Source of the DNA: Staphylococcus canis
GTDB lineage: Bacteria > Bacillota > Bacilli > Staphylococcales > Staphylococcaceae
Reading direction: 5' to 3'
Assembly: GCF_016238445.1 (NCBI RefSeq)
Contig: NZ_JABANU010000003.1
Coordinates: 59,979-123,978 of the forward strand
DNA length: 64,000 nucleotides
The notes below the pieces were generated by a model. It worked only from the letters and a program-made list of their open reading frames with translations, did no database searches and was not told the origin of the DNA. This document shows positions 1 through 9,496 of the stretch, in pieces. Every line of letters begins with the position of its first letter. Position 1 is the stretch's first letter. The position numbers and the translations under genes were made by a program.

Positions 1-1252
1 TATAACTTCTCATCATCGCCATACGTTGTAAAGAACCTTTAACCGCTTGTGTATCCCCTGCTGTAAATAATTCTGCTAAATATTGCACAGGTAAACGCAT
101 TTCTTCAATAGCTGGGAAAATTGCGTCAGGATTATGATTTGAATTTTTACCTTCAAAATAATTCATAATCGGACTTAACGGTGGGCAGTACCATACCATT
201 GGCATTGTGCGATATTCTGGATGTAATGGGAAAGCAAGTTTATACTCAATTGCCAATTTATAGATTGGTGAATTTTGAGCCGCTTCAATCCACTCTTGCG
301 CAATACCGTCTTTTTCAGCTTGTTCAATGACATCTTCATCAAATGGATTTAAGAATAAATCAAGTTGTTTTTCGTATAAGTCTTGTTCGTTTTCAGCTGA
401 CGCTGCTTCTTGAACACGATCTGCATCATATAAAAGTACACCTAAATAACGCATACGTCCCGTACATGTTTCTGAACACACTGTTGGAATGCCCGCTTCA
501 ACACGTGGGAAACAGAACGTACATTTTTCTGCTTTATTCGTTTTCCAGTTGAAATACACCTTTTTATAAGGGCACCCTGTCATACAATAACGCCATCCAC
601 GACAAGCCTCTTGGTCAACGAGTACAATACCATCTTCATCACGTTTGTACATAGCACCTGATGGACATGATGCTACACAACTTGGATTAAGACAGTGTTC
701 ACATAATCTTGGTAAGTACATCATAAACGTTTGGTCAAAATTAAATTTAATATCTTCTTCGATTTTCTGAATGTTTGGATCTTGTGGTCCAGTAATGTGG
801 CCACCTGCTAAGTCATCTTCCCAGTTAGGCCCCCAATCAATATCCATACGGTTTCCTGTCATGACTGAATGTGCTTTCGCAACAGGTGTATGTTTAGCAT
901 CTTTCGCAGTTGTTAGATGTTCGTAATTATAAGTCCACGGCTCATAATAGTCTTTGATGACTGGCATATCTGGGTTATAGAAAATTTTCCCAAGGGCGAT
1001 TTTATTAATACGTGTGCCTGACTTTAGCTCGAGTTTTCCTTTTTTATTGAGCGTCCATCCCCCTTTGTAACGCTCTTGATCTTCCCACTTTTTAGGATAT
1101 CCAATACCGGGTTTAGTCTCTACGTTATTGAACCACATATATTCTGCACCCGGTCGATTTGTCCATGTGCTTTTACATGTCACACTACACGTATGACATC
1201 CTATACATTTGTCTAAGTTTAATACCATTGCCACTTGTGCTTTAATCTTCAA
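1..1252 (-). CDS. narH: Nitrate reductase beta subunit NarH (C-terminus beyond window)
   Basis: NarH is the iron-sulfur electron-transfer subunit of the membrane-bound respiratory nitrate reductase, passing electrons from NarI to NarG. The frame is open from 1252 to the window edge, giving about 417 of the roughly 520 residues usual for the family. The first [4Fe-4S] ligand run is visible at C16, C19, C22 and C26 (CIGCHTCSVTC). I chose the TTG at 1250-1252 as start because it yields the family N-terminus MKIKAQVAMVLNLDKC, with no in-frame ATG until residue 9. It overlaps the narG stop by 11 bases, so translation is probably coupled to narG. narJ and narI would be expected further left. Confidence 0.95.
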   Translation of the reverse strand, partial: MKIKAQVAMVLNLDKCIGCHTCSVTCKSTWTNRPGAEYMWFNNVETKPGIGYPKKWEDQERYKGGWTLNKKGKLELKSGTRINKIALGKIFYNPDMPVIKDYYEPWTYNYEHLTTAKDAKHTPVAKAHSVMTGNRMDIDWGPNWEDDLAGGHITGPQDPNIQKIEEDIKFNFDQTFMMYLPRLCEHCLNPSCVASCPSGAMYKRDEDGIVLVDQEACRGWRYCMTGCPYKKVYFNWKTNKAEKCTFCFPRVEAGIPTVCSETCTGRMRYLGVLLYDADRVQEAASAENEQDLYEKQLDLFLNPFDEDVIEQAEKDGIAQEWIEAAQNSPIYKLAIEYKLAFPLHPEYRTMPMVWYCPPLSPIMNYFEGKNSNHNPDAIFPAIEEMRLPVQYLAELFTAGDTQAVKGSLQRMAMMRSY

Positions 1253-4200
1253 GCCAGTCCACCTCTTTCATCTTTCTTACCGCAACATATACGTCACGTT
1301 GGTTTCCAATTGGGCCATAATAGTTAAATGAATAACTAATTTGCGCATAACCACCCATTAATTGTGTTGGTTTTAAATGAATACGTGTAGGGGCATTGTG
1401 CGATCCTCCACGAGTACCTGAAATTTCTGAACCTGGTGTTTCGATATGTTTATCTTGTGCGTGATACATAAACATCGTTCCACGTGGCATACGATGTGAT
1501 ACAACTGCACGTGCTGTTACAACACCATTTCTGTTATATACTTCTAACCAATCGTTATCTTGAATATCATGTTGTGCTGCGTCTTCATTTGAAATCCATA
1601 CTGTTGGACCACCACGGAATAATGTCAACATATGTTGATTGTCTTGATATGTTGAGTGAATATTCCATTTACCATGTGGTGTTAAATATCTTAATACAAG
1701 TGTATCTACGCCACCTTTTACAGTTTTATCTTTTGTGCCGAATACCATTGGAGGCAATGTTGGCTTATACACTGGTAATGACTCACCAAATTGTAAAAAG
1801 ACTTCATGATCAATATAGTAACTTTGACGTCCCGTTAATGTTCTAAATGGTACTAATCGTTCAATATTCGTTGTAAACGGTGAATAACGACGTCCTTGTT
1901 TATTAGAACCTGGGAATACTGCTGTCGGAATAACTTCACGTGGTTGTGATGTAATATTTAAAAACGTAATTTTTTCAGACGCACGTTCAGCTGAGATATC
2001 TTTGAGTTCCATACCTGTTTGTGTCTCAAGGTCTTCATAAGATTTCTGTGAAACGCGACCATTTGAAGCGGATGAAACATTTAAAATCACATCAGCGACT
2101 TTACGTGCTGTATCGATTCTTGGCTTATTGTGTTTCACTGAATCATCATCCCAAGTTCCTACAATACTACGTAACTCATCATATTCTTCTTTTACTGAGA
2201 AACTTACACCATGCGCGCCGACTTTACCATTTTCAAGTAATGGTCCGACTGACACATACTTATCATAAACATCTGTATAAGTACGATCGACTACCGCGAA
2301 GCCAGGCATTGTTTTACCAGGAACCGCTTCAATATCACCTTTTGTCCAATCATGAACTTTACCATACGCTAGAGAAATCTCTTGTTTAGAATCATGTGCT
2401 AACGGTGACGTTACAACGTCTTTGAATGTGCCTGTTAAATGCACTCTAGACATTTCTGAGAATGTTTTACTTATCGTTTTGAAAATGTCCCAATCTGAAC
2501 GTGATTCCCATAATGGATCAATAGCAGGATTAAATGGATGAATAAATGGATGCATGTCTGTAGATGAAATATCATGTTTTTCATACCATGTTGCTGCTGG
2601 TAATACGATATCTGAATAAAGTGGTGTAGCAGTCATACGGAAATCTAATGATACGAGTAAGTCTAATTTTCCAACTGTATCTTCACTCCACTCAATTTCT
2701 TCAGGTTTATCTGTTAAGTTCGGTTCTGCCATTAATGCTGATTTCGTTCCAAGCAAGTGTTTCATAAAGTACTCTTGTCCTTTAGCAGAACTTGAGATGA
2801 GATTCGAACGCCATACAAATAATGTTTTTGGATGATTTTTACGTAATCCAGGATTTTCAATCGCAAATTTCGTTTTACGTGTTTTAACATCTTCAATCGC
2901 TTTTTCTAAAATCGCTTCGTTTGTAAATTCTCCACGATCTCTCGCTTCTTCACCCCATAATAGACTGTTACGATCAAACTGAGGATATGATGGTAACCAT
3001 CCATTTCGAGCTGCTAAGACGTTATAATCAGCTGGATGTTGTAATTTAATATTTTCTGCCAATGGTGAAGCTAAACGATCCACACCTGACTCCTCGTATT
3101 TCCATTGATCTGTCGCAAAATAGAACCAGCTTGTACCGTTTTGTAAACGTGGTGGACCTTGCCAGTCTTTCGCAAAAGCAATAGTGCTCCATCCCTCAAT
3201 TGGACGACATTTTTCTTGACCCACATAGTGCGCCCATCCGCCGCCATTGACACCTTGACAACCACATAAGATGACTAAGTTCAGTACCGCACGATAGATT
3301 GTATCTGAATTAAACCAGTGATTAATACCAGCTCCCATGATAATCATAGAGCGCCCGCCTGTATCAATCGCATTTTGTGCAAATTCACGTGCCACTTGAG
3401 TAACTAAATTCGCTTTAACGCCAGTCACTTTTTCTTGCCAAGCTGGTGTATAGAATGAGTTTTCGTCGTCAAAGCCTTTGGATTCTAATGGATGATCAAA
3501 ACGCTTAACACCATATTGACTTGCCATTAAATCATAAATCGTTGTAATTAAAGTTTCTTCGCCATTTGCAAGTGTTACACGACGTACTGGAATTGGTCGT
3601 TCAAATACACCATTGCCATTGTTATCGAAATAAGGGAATTGAATTGTTTCTATCGTATATTGACCCTTCGCAACAGTCATCGCAGGATCAATCGTTTGAC
3701 CCGCTTCATTTTCAAGTTTTAAGTTCCATTGTTTTCCTTCTTCCCAACGTTGACCCATCGTACCGTTAGGAACTTGAATGGTATCTGTTAGTGTATCAAT
3801 GACAACAGGTTTCCACTCACTATTTTCAGTTGTACTACCAAAGTCACTTGAACGTAAGAAACGCCCTGCTTTATATCCATTTGCATCTCGATCTAATCGA
3901 ATCACAAAAGGCATATCCGAATATTGTTTTGCATAATTAATGAACATTTCTGACGGTTGTTCTTCATAAAATTCTTGTAAAATCACATGCGTCATCGCTT
4001 GAGCCAAAGCCGCATCTGTACCTGGATTTGGTGCTAACCAATTATCCGCAAACTTTACATTTTCAGCGTAGTCTGGAGCAACAGAAATCACTTTTGCACC
4101 TTTATAACGCACTTCTGTCATAAAGTGAGCATCTGGTGTACGCGTTAAAGGTACATTAGACCCCCACATCATAATGTAAGATGAATTGTACCAATCACTA

Positions 4201-4913
4201 GACTCAGGTACATCCGTTTGTTCTCCCCAAATTTGTGGAGAAGCAGGAGGTAGGTCTGCATACCAATCGTAGAAACTTAACATTTCTCCACCAAGTAAAG
4301 AAATAAAACGAGCACCCGCAGCATAACTAATCATTGACATCGCTGGGATTGGGGTGAATCCTGCAATACGGTCAGGACCATCTTTTTTAATCGTGTAAAT
4401 CAATTGAGCCGCAATCAATTTAGAAATATCTTTCCAATTGACACGGATATGACCACCCTTACCACGTGCCTTTTTATAAATCATTGCTTTATCTTCATCT
4501 TCTACAATAGAGGCCCACGCCTTAATCGGATCACGATATGTTTCTAGTGCTTCTGTCCATAATTCCCAAAGTTTTCCCCTTACATAAGGGTATTTCACAC
4601 GTAACGGACTGTATTCGTACCACGAAAATGACGCACCACGAGGACATCCACGTGGTTCAAATTCTGGCATATCTGGACCACAGCTTGGATAATCAATCTG
4701 TTGATTCTCCCACGTAATCACACCATTCTTTACAAATACCTTCCAAGAACATGACCCCGTACAATTCACACCATGTGTTGTACGCACAACCTTGTCATGA
4801 CTCCATCTTTCTCTATACATCTTTTCCCACTCACGACTTTTATGCTCTAAAACTGACCAGTTCCCATTAAACTTTTCAGTCGGCTTAAAGAAATTCAATC
4901 CAAATTTTGCCAT
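1242..4913 (-). CDS. narG: Respiratory nitrate reductase alpha subunit NarG
   Basis: NarG is the molybdenum bis-MGD catalytic subunit that reduces nitrate to nitrite on the inner face of the membrane. The product is about 1223 residues, the usual family length. Near the N-terminus (about residues 47-55) is the HxxxCxxxC signature HGVNCTGSC that helps ligate the FS0 cluster, with a further Cys in YPSCGPDMP. The start chosen is the ATG at 4911-4913 (MAKFGLNFF), six bases after a GAGGAGG ribosome binding site. An in-frame TTG at 4928 lies before that site and is unlikely. The upstream region carries NreC-like and Rex-like sites, as expected for an oxygen- and nitrate-controlled nar operon. The sequence is intact and very similar to the S. 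aureus protein. Confidence 0.98.
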   Translation of the reverse strand: MAKFGLNFFKPTEKFNGNWSVLEHKSREWEKMYRERWSHDKVVRTTHGVNCTGSCSWKVFVKNGVITWENQQIDYPSCGPDMPEFEPRGCPRGASFSWYEYSPLRVKYPYVRGKLWELWTEALETYRDPIKAWASIVEDEDKAMIYKKARGKGGHIRVNWKDISKLIAAQLIYTIKKDGPDRIAGFTPIPAMSMISYAAGARFISLLGGEMLSFYDWYADLPPASPQIWGEQTDVPESSDWYNSSYIMMWGSNVPLTRTPDAHFMTEVRYKGAKVISVAPDYAENVKFADNWLAPNPGTDAALAQAMTHVILQEFYEEQPSEMFINYAKQYSDMPFVIRLDRDANGYKAGRFLRSSDFGSTTENSEWKPVVIDTLTDTIQVPNGTMGQRWEEGKQWNLKLENEAGQTIDPAMTVAKGQYTIETIQFPYFDNNGNGVFERPIPVRRVTLANGEETLITTIYDLMASQYGVKRFDHPLESKGFDDENSFYTPAWQEKVTGVKANLVTQVAREFAQNAIDTGGRSMIIMGAGINHWFNSDTIYRAVLNLVILCGCQGVNGGGWAHYVGQEKCRPIEGWSTIAFAKDWQGPPRLQNGTSWFYFATDQWKYEESGVDRLASPLAENIKLQHPADYNVLAARNGWLPSYPQFDRNSLLWGEEARDRGEFTNEAILEKAIEDVKTRKTKFAIENPGLRKNHPKTLFVWRSNLISSSAKGQEYFMKHLLGTKSALMAEPNLTDKPEEIEWSEDTVGKLDLLVSLDFRMTATPLYSDIVLPAATWYEKHDISSTDMHPFIHPFNPAIDPLWESRSDWDIFKTISKTFSEMSRVHLTGTFKDVVTSPLAHDSKQEISLAYGKVHDWTKGDIEAVPGKTMPGFAVVDRTYTDVYDKYVSVGPLLENGKVGAHGVSFSVKEEYDELRSIVGTWDDDSVKHNKPRIDTARKVADVILNVSSASNGRVSQKSYEDLETQTGMELKDISAERASEKITFLNITSQPREVIPTAVFPGSNKQGRRYSPFTTNIERLVPFRTLTGRQSYYIDHEVFLQFGESLPVYKPTLPPMVFGTKDKTVKGGVDTLVLRYLTPHGKWNIHSTYQDNQHMLTLFRGGPTVWISNEDAAQHDIQDNDWLEVYNRNGVVTARAVVSHRMPRGTMFMYHAQDKHIETPGSEISGTRGGSHNAPTRIHLKPTQLMGGYAQISYSFNYYGPIGNQRDVYVAVRKMKEVDWLED

Positions 4914-4956
4914 CTTCATCCTCCTCAATACACATCGGCATTCCTACTTAACTCAA

Positions 4957-4974
4957 TTGTACAATTGTTCACAA
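4957..4974. promoter_or_regulatory. Rex-like operator in the narG promoter
   Basis: TTGTACAATTGTTCACAA matches the staphylococcal Rex palindrome TTGTGAANNNNTTCACAA except at two positions of the left half. It overlaps a possible -10 (TACAAT on the minus strand, 4957-4962). Rex control of narG is known in S. aureus; its function here is inferred. Confidence 0.5.
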
Positions 4975-4985
4975 ATTCACGATAT

Positions 4986-4999
4986 TAGGGAAATACCTA
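4986..4999. promoter_or_regulatory. NreC-like box upstream of narG
   Basis: TAGGGAAATACCTA differs by one base from the NreC consensus TAGGGNNNNCCCTA described for S. carnosus nitrate/nitrite genes. Its centre lies roughly 40 bases upstream of the predicted narG transcription start, a sensible activator position. Confidence 0.55.
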
Positions 5000-5021
5000 A
5001 AAATAACAAAAAAAGACTATA

Positions 5022-5300
5022 AAAAAGGTCATTGAGAGAGCGGTTTGGATTCGAGCAGAACCATAGCAATTCAAGAAATTGTTTACAATTTTGAAGAATT
5101 GCGAAGTTCTGTTGAGAATTCAGCTCTCGAAATGCCGTTCATCACCAAGGTTGTTGAGAAAGCGGTTAGGGTTTTAAAGAACCACTTCATATGGAGTCTC
5201 TTATCTAAAGGTTACTAACCACATTAAGCCTCCAGATGTTAGTGGTTCTTACAAATGCGACTAAGCGCATTTGTTCATTTAACACATGCACGTCATGGAA
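5022..5300 (+). repeat. Intergenic modular repeat, copy A (beta plus alpha module)
   Basis: This copy starts with GGTCATTGAGAGAGCG (5028) and contains a beta module (AAGTTCTGTTGAGAATTC through CATCACCAAGGTTGTTGAG, about 5104-5158). An alpha module follows (AAGAACCACTTC at about 5177, AGTGGTTCTTACAAATGCG at about 5240, then GCGCATTTGT). The same modules recur at 18.1-18.7 kb, and the alpha module recurs inverted at 47.6 kb. In alpha, the arms AAGAACCACT and AGTGGTTCTT are complementary. This repeat fills most of the gap between narG and adsA. Confidence 0.85.
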
Positions 5301-5368
5301 TTCTGTTGACCTTATCAATATATGCAAATGATGCGTTGATTCAATGATTAATATGTAAAAAGGAATAT

Positions 5369-5416
5369 AAAAAAGAGACCAGGTTGACCACTTATAAGTG
5401 TTCAATCTAGCCTCTT
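5369..5416 (-). terminator. Terminator after adsA
   Basis: On the minus strand a hairpin with outer arms AAGAGGC and GTCTCTT and an inner CACTTATAAGTG is followed by a T run (plus-strand A run at 5369-5374). It sits ten bases past the adsA stop. Confidence 0.75.
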
Positions 5417-5426
5417 ATTGTGATTA

Positions 5427-8051
5427 CTATTGTTTTTGTGACTGTTTACGTCTATAACTTACTGCTAAAGTACCAACACCAATCATTGTTAGTCCTAATC
5501 CTAATGGTAGTGTTTCAGTAGTACCTGTTGCCGGCAATTCTGATGCTGCTGTTGCTTGGCTATGATGATTTGAATTTCCATCAGATGATGCCATTTTTAT
5601 TGTTGGGTGTGATGCTTCTAAAGGTGCTTCTGTACTATCTGTTGTACTTTCCATTTTTGAATTGTTAGTTGTGCCTGTAGCAGTCTTAATTGTTGTGATT
5701 GGTATAACATTAGATGTTTGTGATTGTGTGCCATGTGTCACTTTTGTTGTTGGTTCGTGTGTTGCTACATGGTTTGGCTCTTCAGATACAACTGTGTCAC
5801 TCGTTGTGTGTTGTGGTACAGTTTCTGGTTTTCCAGGTACTGTCGGTTCATTACGTTGAGACTCTTTTCCAACTGATGCGCCATTTTCTTCAATAGCTGA
5901 ACCTCCAGTAGATGATGTGTCTTCTGATGATGTTTGACCTGATGATTCTGGTAAACCATTAATCATACGTACTGGTTCTGTTGTATCATATTGTGATAGA
6001 TCTGCTTCTTTGAGATATTCAGCAAATACTTTGTCTAAAGAAACTCCTTCTTCACGTGGTCCGATTAACATATCGTAACCATCTCCACCTGAAGCTGTAA
6101 AATCATTTGTAGCAACATAATATGTGCGATTTAAGTCTAATGGTTCATATTGCTTTGTATCTTTATTGAGTACTTGAATTTCGTGAATACGTTGTCCTGG
6201 TTCTAGGTTCATATCATAATATACACGAATTGAATTTGAAATTTGAAGTAAGCCACCACTTGCAGCAAGTTGTTTTTGGCCATCTTTTTCTACTAGTTGT
6301 GCTCCTAAACTATGTTCAAATGCTTTTAAAACGTCTGACCCTTTAACTTGAATTTGAGCGATTGTATTTCCAAATGGTAAAACAGTGATGATATCATTTA
6401 ACGTCACTTCACCTTTTCCAAGTGAAGCACGAATGCCCCCACTATTCGTTACCGCAAAGTCAGAAGGATGACTAAATCCAGTTTGACCATAAGATTCCAT
6501 TGCATCGGCTATCGCATTACCAAGATTCGTTTCTCCAGTACGAACCGCGTCTCGCTCACCCATGAAATCAATCGTGTTATTTGGAATGATAACTTCTGAT
6601 GTTGCTTTTAAATAAGCTTGGTTCGCATTATCAACTTGTTTTTGTAACGCAGCATCAGGTTGAATATTCGTTGTATCTTTCACTGAAATTAGTGATGCTT
6701 TTGCATTGTCAATTTGTGTACCATTATGGTCAAAAGTAATTTTTCCTACATTCGCAAGTGCTGTTCCTGTTTGTGCTAAAAGATTAGACCCAAACGTTTC
6801 TCCATTTTGGAGCACTGTATGAGAATGACCATCGATTACAAAAATCGGTACGTTATAATTTTGGTTTTGACTCAGTTGCTCTGTCAGATAATCACCGCGC
6901 CATTCTTTTTTGGTTGTTTCATCGATACCAAGATGAGATAAAATGACAAAAGTATCAACTTGTCCATTCAAACGATTCATCTCACGTGTAACACTTGTTA
7001 ATGGATCTTCAAATGTTACACCTTTGATGCCTTCAGGTCTTGTTTTGGTTTGAGTTTCTGGTGTTGTTACACCAACGATACCATACTTCATTCCATTTTT
7101 TTCGATGATGACAGAAGGTTTAAACGCTAGCTCTCCGTCTTTGTATACGTTCGAACTAACGATTGGGAAATTTAACATGCTTTCTAATTTCTTAAGTTGA
7201 TCATATCCAAAGTCAAATTCATGGTTTCCAGCAGTCATCGCATCATATCCGACAGCATTCATTGCTTTTGCCATTTCTTCACCTTTAGATTGGTTTGAAA
7301 GTGGTAAACCTTGGAATGCATCCCCTGCATCAACCATTAAATCTGGTTGTGCTTGTTCTTTAATTGTTTTTAATTTAGGCATTCCGATGACACGTCCGTC
7401 TTCTTCAACAATACGACCATGCATATCATTAGTATGTAAAATCGTACGTGTATCTGTATTTGCTTGTGTAGTTTGTGCATTAGGTTGTTGTGCTGCACGT
7501 AAAGTTGATTGTTGCTTTTGTTCATCTTGTACACTATTTACATTTGGTACAGATTGGGTTTGAGTTGAATCTTGTGTTGTTTGTGTCTCATTTGATGAGA
7601 TTGTGGACTTGTTTTCTTGCGGTGTTGTTTCACTTGATGCAGTATTTTTAGCTGTTGGTGTAGATTCAGTTGTTGTTTGTGTTTCAGTTTGTGTCGCATC
7701 TTGTTGTGTTGCTAATGGTGCTGTTGGCTCTGATGTACTTGCTTTTGTCACATTATTTTGTGATACAGTCGTGTTCGTAGTCTCTGAGTTTTGAGGTGAT
7801 TCAGCTGTTTGAGGTTCTACAGTTGTTGTGACCGCTTCACTAGCAGCTGTTTCAGTTACACTCGTATCACTCGATTGTGTTGACGGTACTTCTGTGGAAG
7901 ATGCTATCGTATTATCTGTCTTAGCAACTTCTGAAACTGGTGCTTCTGTTGAATCTACAGTCGCTGCTTCTGTTGGTACACCATTCCACACTAGAAGTAG
8001 TCCGATAACACAACATAATGTGAGTACAAAAGGTATTATCCTATGCTTCAT
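5427..8051 (-). CDS. adsA: LPXTG-anchored 5'-nucleotidase, adenosine synthase AdsA
   Basis: This cell-wall enzyme hydrolyses AMP, ADP and ATP to adenosine, an immune-evasion activity established for S. aureus AdsA/SasH. The ATG at 8049-8051 follows AGGAGG and begins a signal peptide (MKHRIIPFVLTL). A Thr/Ser/Gln-rich, low-complexity stretch of about 165 residues follows. The metallophosphoesterase domain begins near residue 200 (ILHTNDMHGR) and contains GNHEFDFG. The 5'-nucleotidase C-terminal domain has NSGGIRAS and FTASGGDGYDM. A second low-complexity spacer leads to LPATG at about residue 839 of 874, then a hydrophobic segment and RRKQSQKQ. The catalytic core is very like S. aureus AdsA, but both disordered linkers are long. 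Sortase A, encoded at 39.0 kb, should anchor it. Confidence 0.95.
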   Translation of the reverse strand: MKHRIIPFVLTLCCVIGLLLVWNGVPTEAATVDSTEAPVSEVAKTDNTIASSTEVPSTQSSDTSVTETAASEAVTTTVEPQTAESPQNSETTNTTVSQNNVTKASTSEPTAPLATQQDATQTETQTTTESTPTAKNTASSETTPQENKSTISSNETQTTQDSTQTQSVPNVNSVQDEQKQQSTLRAAQQPNAQTTQANTDTRTILHTNDMHGRIVEEDGRVIGMPKLKTIKEQAQPDLMVDAGDAFQGLPLSNQSKGEEMAKAMNAVGYDAMTAGNHEFDFGYDQLKKLESMLNFPIVSSNVYKDGELAFKPSVIIEKNGMKYGIVGVTTPETQTKTRPEGIKGVTFEDPLTSVTREMNRLNGQVDTFVILSHLGIDETTKKEWRGDYLTEQLSQNQNYNVPIFVIDGHSHTVLQNGETFGSNLLAQTGTALANVGKITFDHNGTQIDNAKASLISVKDTTNIQPDAALQKQVDNANQAYLKATSEVIIPNNTIDFMGERDAVRTGETNLGNAIADAMESYGQTGFSHPSDFAVTNSGGIRASLGKGEVTLNDIITVLPFGNTIAQIQVKGSDVLKAFEHSLGAQLVEKDGQKQLAASGGLLQISNSIRVYYDMNLEPGQRIHEIQVLNKDTKQYEPLDLNRTYYVATNDFTASGGDGYDMLIGPREEGVSLDKVFAEYLKEADLSQYDTTEPVRMINGLPESSGQTSSEDTSSTGGSAIEENGASVGKESQRNEPTVPGKPETVPQHTTSDTVVSEEPNHVATHEPTTKVTHGTQSQTSNVIPITTIKTATGTTNNSKMESTTDSTEAPLEASHPTIKMASSDGNSNHHSQATAASELPATGTTETLPLGLGLTMIGVGTLAVSYRRKQSQKQ

Positions 8052-8161
8052 GTTAATCCTCCTTTTTATTGTATTCTCATTTATCCTAGCACATTTCATA
8101 TGATTTGAATTAAGATTTTGTGAAATTCATTTGTGATTTATGTAAATTTTTTGACCATCTT

Positions 8162-8249
8162 AAAAAAGGTCAAGATTTTATGTAATTAGCGTTGAGTTAA
8201 ATCTAATGAATGATTTAAAACTCTTACATCACATTTTATCTTGACCTTT
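8162..8249 (-). terminator. Probable terminator after sumT
   Basis: On the minus strand, AAAGGTCAAGAT (8238-8249) pairs with ATCTTGACCTTT (about 8165-8176) across a long loop, followed by a T run. The loop is long, so the call is moderate. Confidence 0.55.
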
Positions 8250-8260
8250 ATCAATTAATA

Positions 8261-9190
8261 TTAAAATTGTTCAATTGCTTGTATTGTCGACTGATGAATC
8301 AGCTCTGTTATTTTCTCACGTTGTGTACGATGGTAGTGTTCATCATCTCGATAATCGAGATATGCAACCTTACCTTCTTCGTATAATTCATAAGCACGTG
8401 ATAAACATTGTGCTCTAGGTCCTTTGAGCAGTACAACATTTGGAACTAATGGGAGTGAGGCATCAGAGCGAATATCTCTTGCTACATCACCGACAATTGT
8501 AATACCCGGACCAATTCGTTCTGGTAATTGCGATAATTGATCAATAATCGTGTGAACCGTGCCACTGATAATAAATTGATCATGACGTGATGCATTAAAA
8601 ATAACTACCACTGGAAAATCCTTTTGAATATGGGTTTTAATTTGATTCATGATAATAGGTAAACGTTTAATTCCCATATAAATTGCTAATGTCCCATTAT
8701 GTTCTAGCGTTGTAATATCAATATCATTTTCTTCATTTTCCTTAAAATGTCCTGTAGTAAAAGTGATATTCGTCGATACATTTCTTTCTGTTAATCCTCT
8801 ACCCAGTTGACTTACCGCCGCACTTGCTGCTGTAATACCCGGAACAATCTCAAAATCAATACCATGCGCTTTCAATGTTTCAACTTCCTCAACAACACGT
8901 CCAAATATTGCCGGATCTCCACCTTTTAGACGTACGACTGTTTGATGTTGTGATGCTTTTTCAACTAACAAAGCATTAATGCGGTCTTGCTTAATATATT
9001 TAGTGTAAGGTGTTTTGCCAACGTGAATCCATTCTGCTTTCGGGTCAGAAAGTTGTAATATAAATGGATGAACGAGTTGATCATATAAAATCACATCTGC
9101 TTGTTGAATACATCGCTCTGCTTTTCGTGTAAGATAGAGCGGGTTCCCAGGACCCGCTCCTACCAAGTACACTTTCGCTTTTACAGACAT
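8261..9190 (-). CDS. cobA/sumT: Uroporphyrinogen-III C-methyltransferase (siroheme synthesis)
   Basis: SumT makes precorrin-2 from uroporphyrinogen III using two SAM, the first committed step to the siroheme cofactor of NirB. The 309-residue protein has the SAM-binding start VYLVGAGPGNP and the signature VRLKGGDPAIFGR near residue 90. EIVPGITAASAAVSQLG is also typical of the family. It starts at the ATG at 9190 and overlaps the end of nirD by ten bases, so it is the last gene of the siroheme/nitrite reductase operon. The C-terminal tail of about 60 residues goes beyond the methyltransferase core, and I do not recognise a uroporphyrinogen synthase domain in it. Confidence 0.95.
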   Translation of the reverse strand: MSVKAKVYLVGAGPGNPLYLTRKAERCIQQADVILYDQLVHPFILQLSDPKAEWIHVGKTPYTKYIKQDRINALLVEKASQHQTVVRLKGGDPAIFGRVVEEVETLKAHGIDFEIVPGITAASAAVSQLGRGLTERNVSTNITFTTGHFKENEENDIDITTLEHNGTLAIYMGIKRLPIIMNQIKTHIQKDFPVVVIFNASRHDQFIISGTVHTIIDQLSQLPERIGPGITIVGDVARDIRSDASLPLVPNVVLLKGPRAQCLSRAYELYEEGKVAYLDYRDDEHYHRTQREKITELIHQSTIQAIEQF

Positions 9191-9492
9191 ATATAAATAT
9201 CCCCATCAATCACTTCTACAGGATAAGTTGCGACACAACCTTCATCAGGTTCTTGTACTTCACCTGTATTTAAATCTATTTTCTGGTCATGTAAGGGACA
9301 AAACACGTAATGTTCACTTACTGTACCTTCAGATAGAGGGCCTTGTTTGTGCGGACAGATGTTATTAACAGCTTTTATGTCACCATTTTCCATTAAAAAC
9401 AGTCCAATTTCTGTATCCTTTACTACTACTTTCTTACCAATTAAAGGAACTAAATCTGTGATATGTGCAACTTTTACCTTCTCTTGTAACAT
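9181..9492 (-). CDS. nirD: Nitrite reductase small subunit NirD
   Basis: NirD is the small subunit of the NADH-dependent assimilatory/detoxifying nitrite reductase. The 103-residue protein has a Rieske-type fold with complete [2Fe-2S] ligands: C46 and H48 in CPH, and C65 and H68 in CPLH. The start is the ATG at 9490-9492 (MLQEKVKVAHITDL), four bases after the nirB stop and preceded by GAGAAGG. A longer in-frame start inside nirB has no ribosome site. Keeping all four Rieske ligands is of interest, because several NirD proteins lack them. The gene overlaps sumT downstream. Confidence 0.93.
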   Translation of the reverse strand: MLQEKVKVAHITDLVPLIGKKVVVKDTEIGLFLMENGDIKAVNNICPHKQGPLSEGTVSEHYVFCPLHDQKIDLNTGEVQEPDEGCVATYPVEVIDGDIYICL

Positions 9493-9496
9493 GATT

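Noticed and set aside
343..552. Plus-strand frame of 69 codons
   Set aside because: It is a shadow of narH on the opposite strand and has no ribosome site.
5205..5405. Minus-strand frame of 66 codons
   Set aside because: It lies in repeat copy A and the adsA terminator, with no ribosome site or domain.
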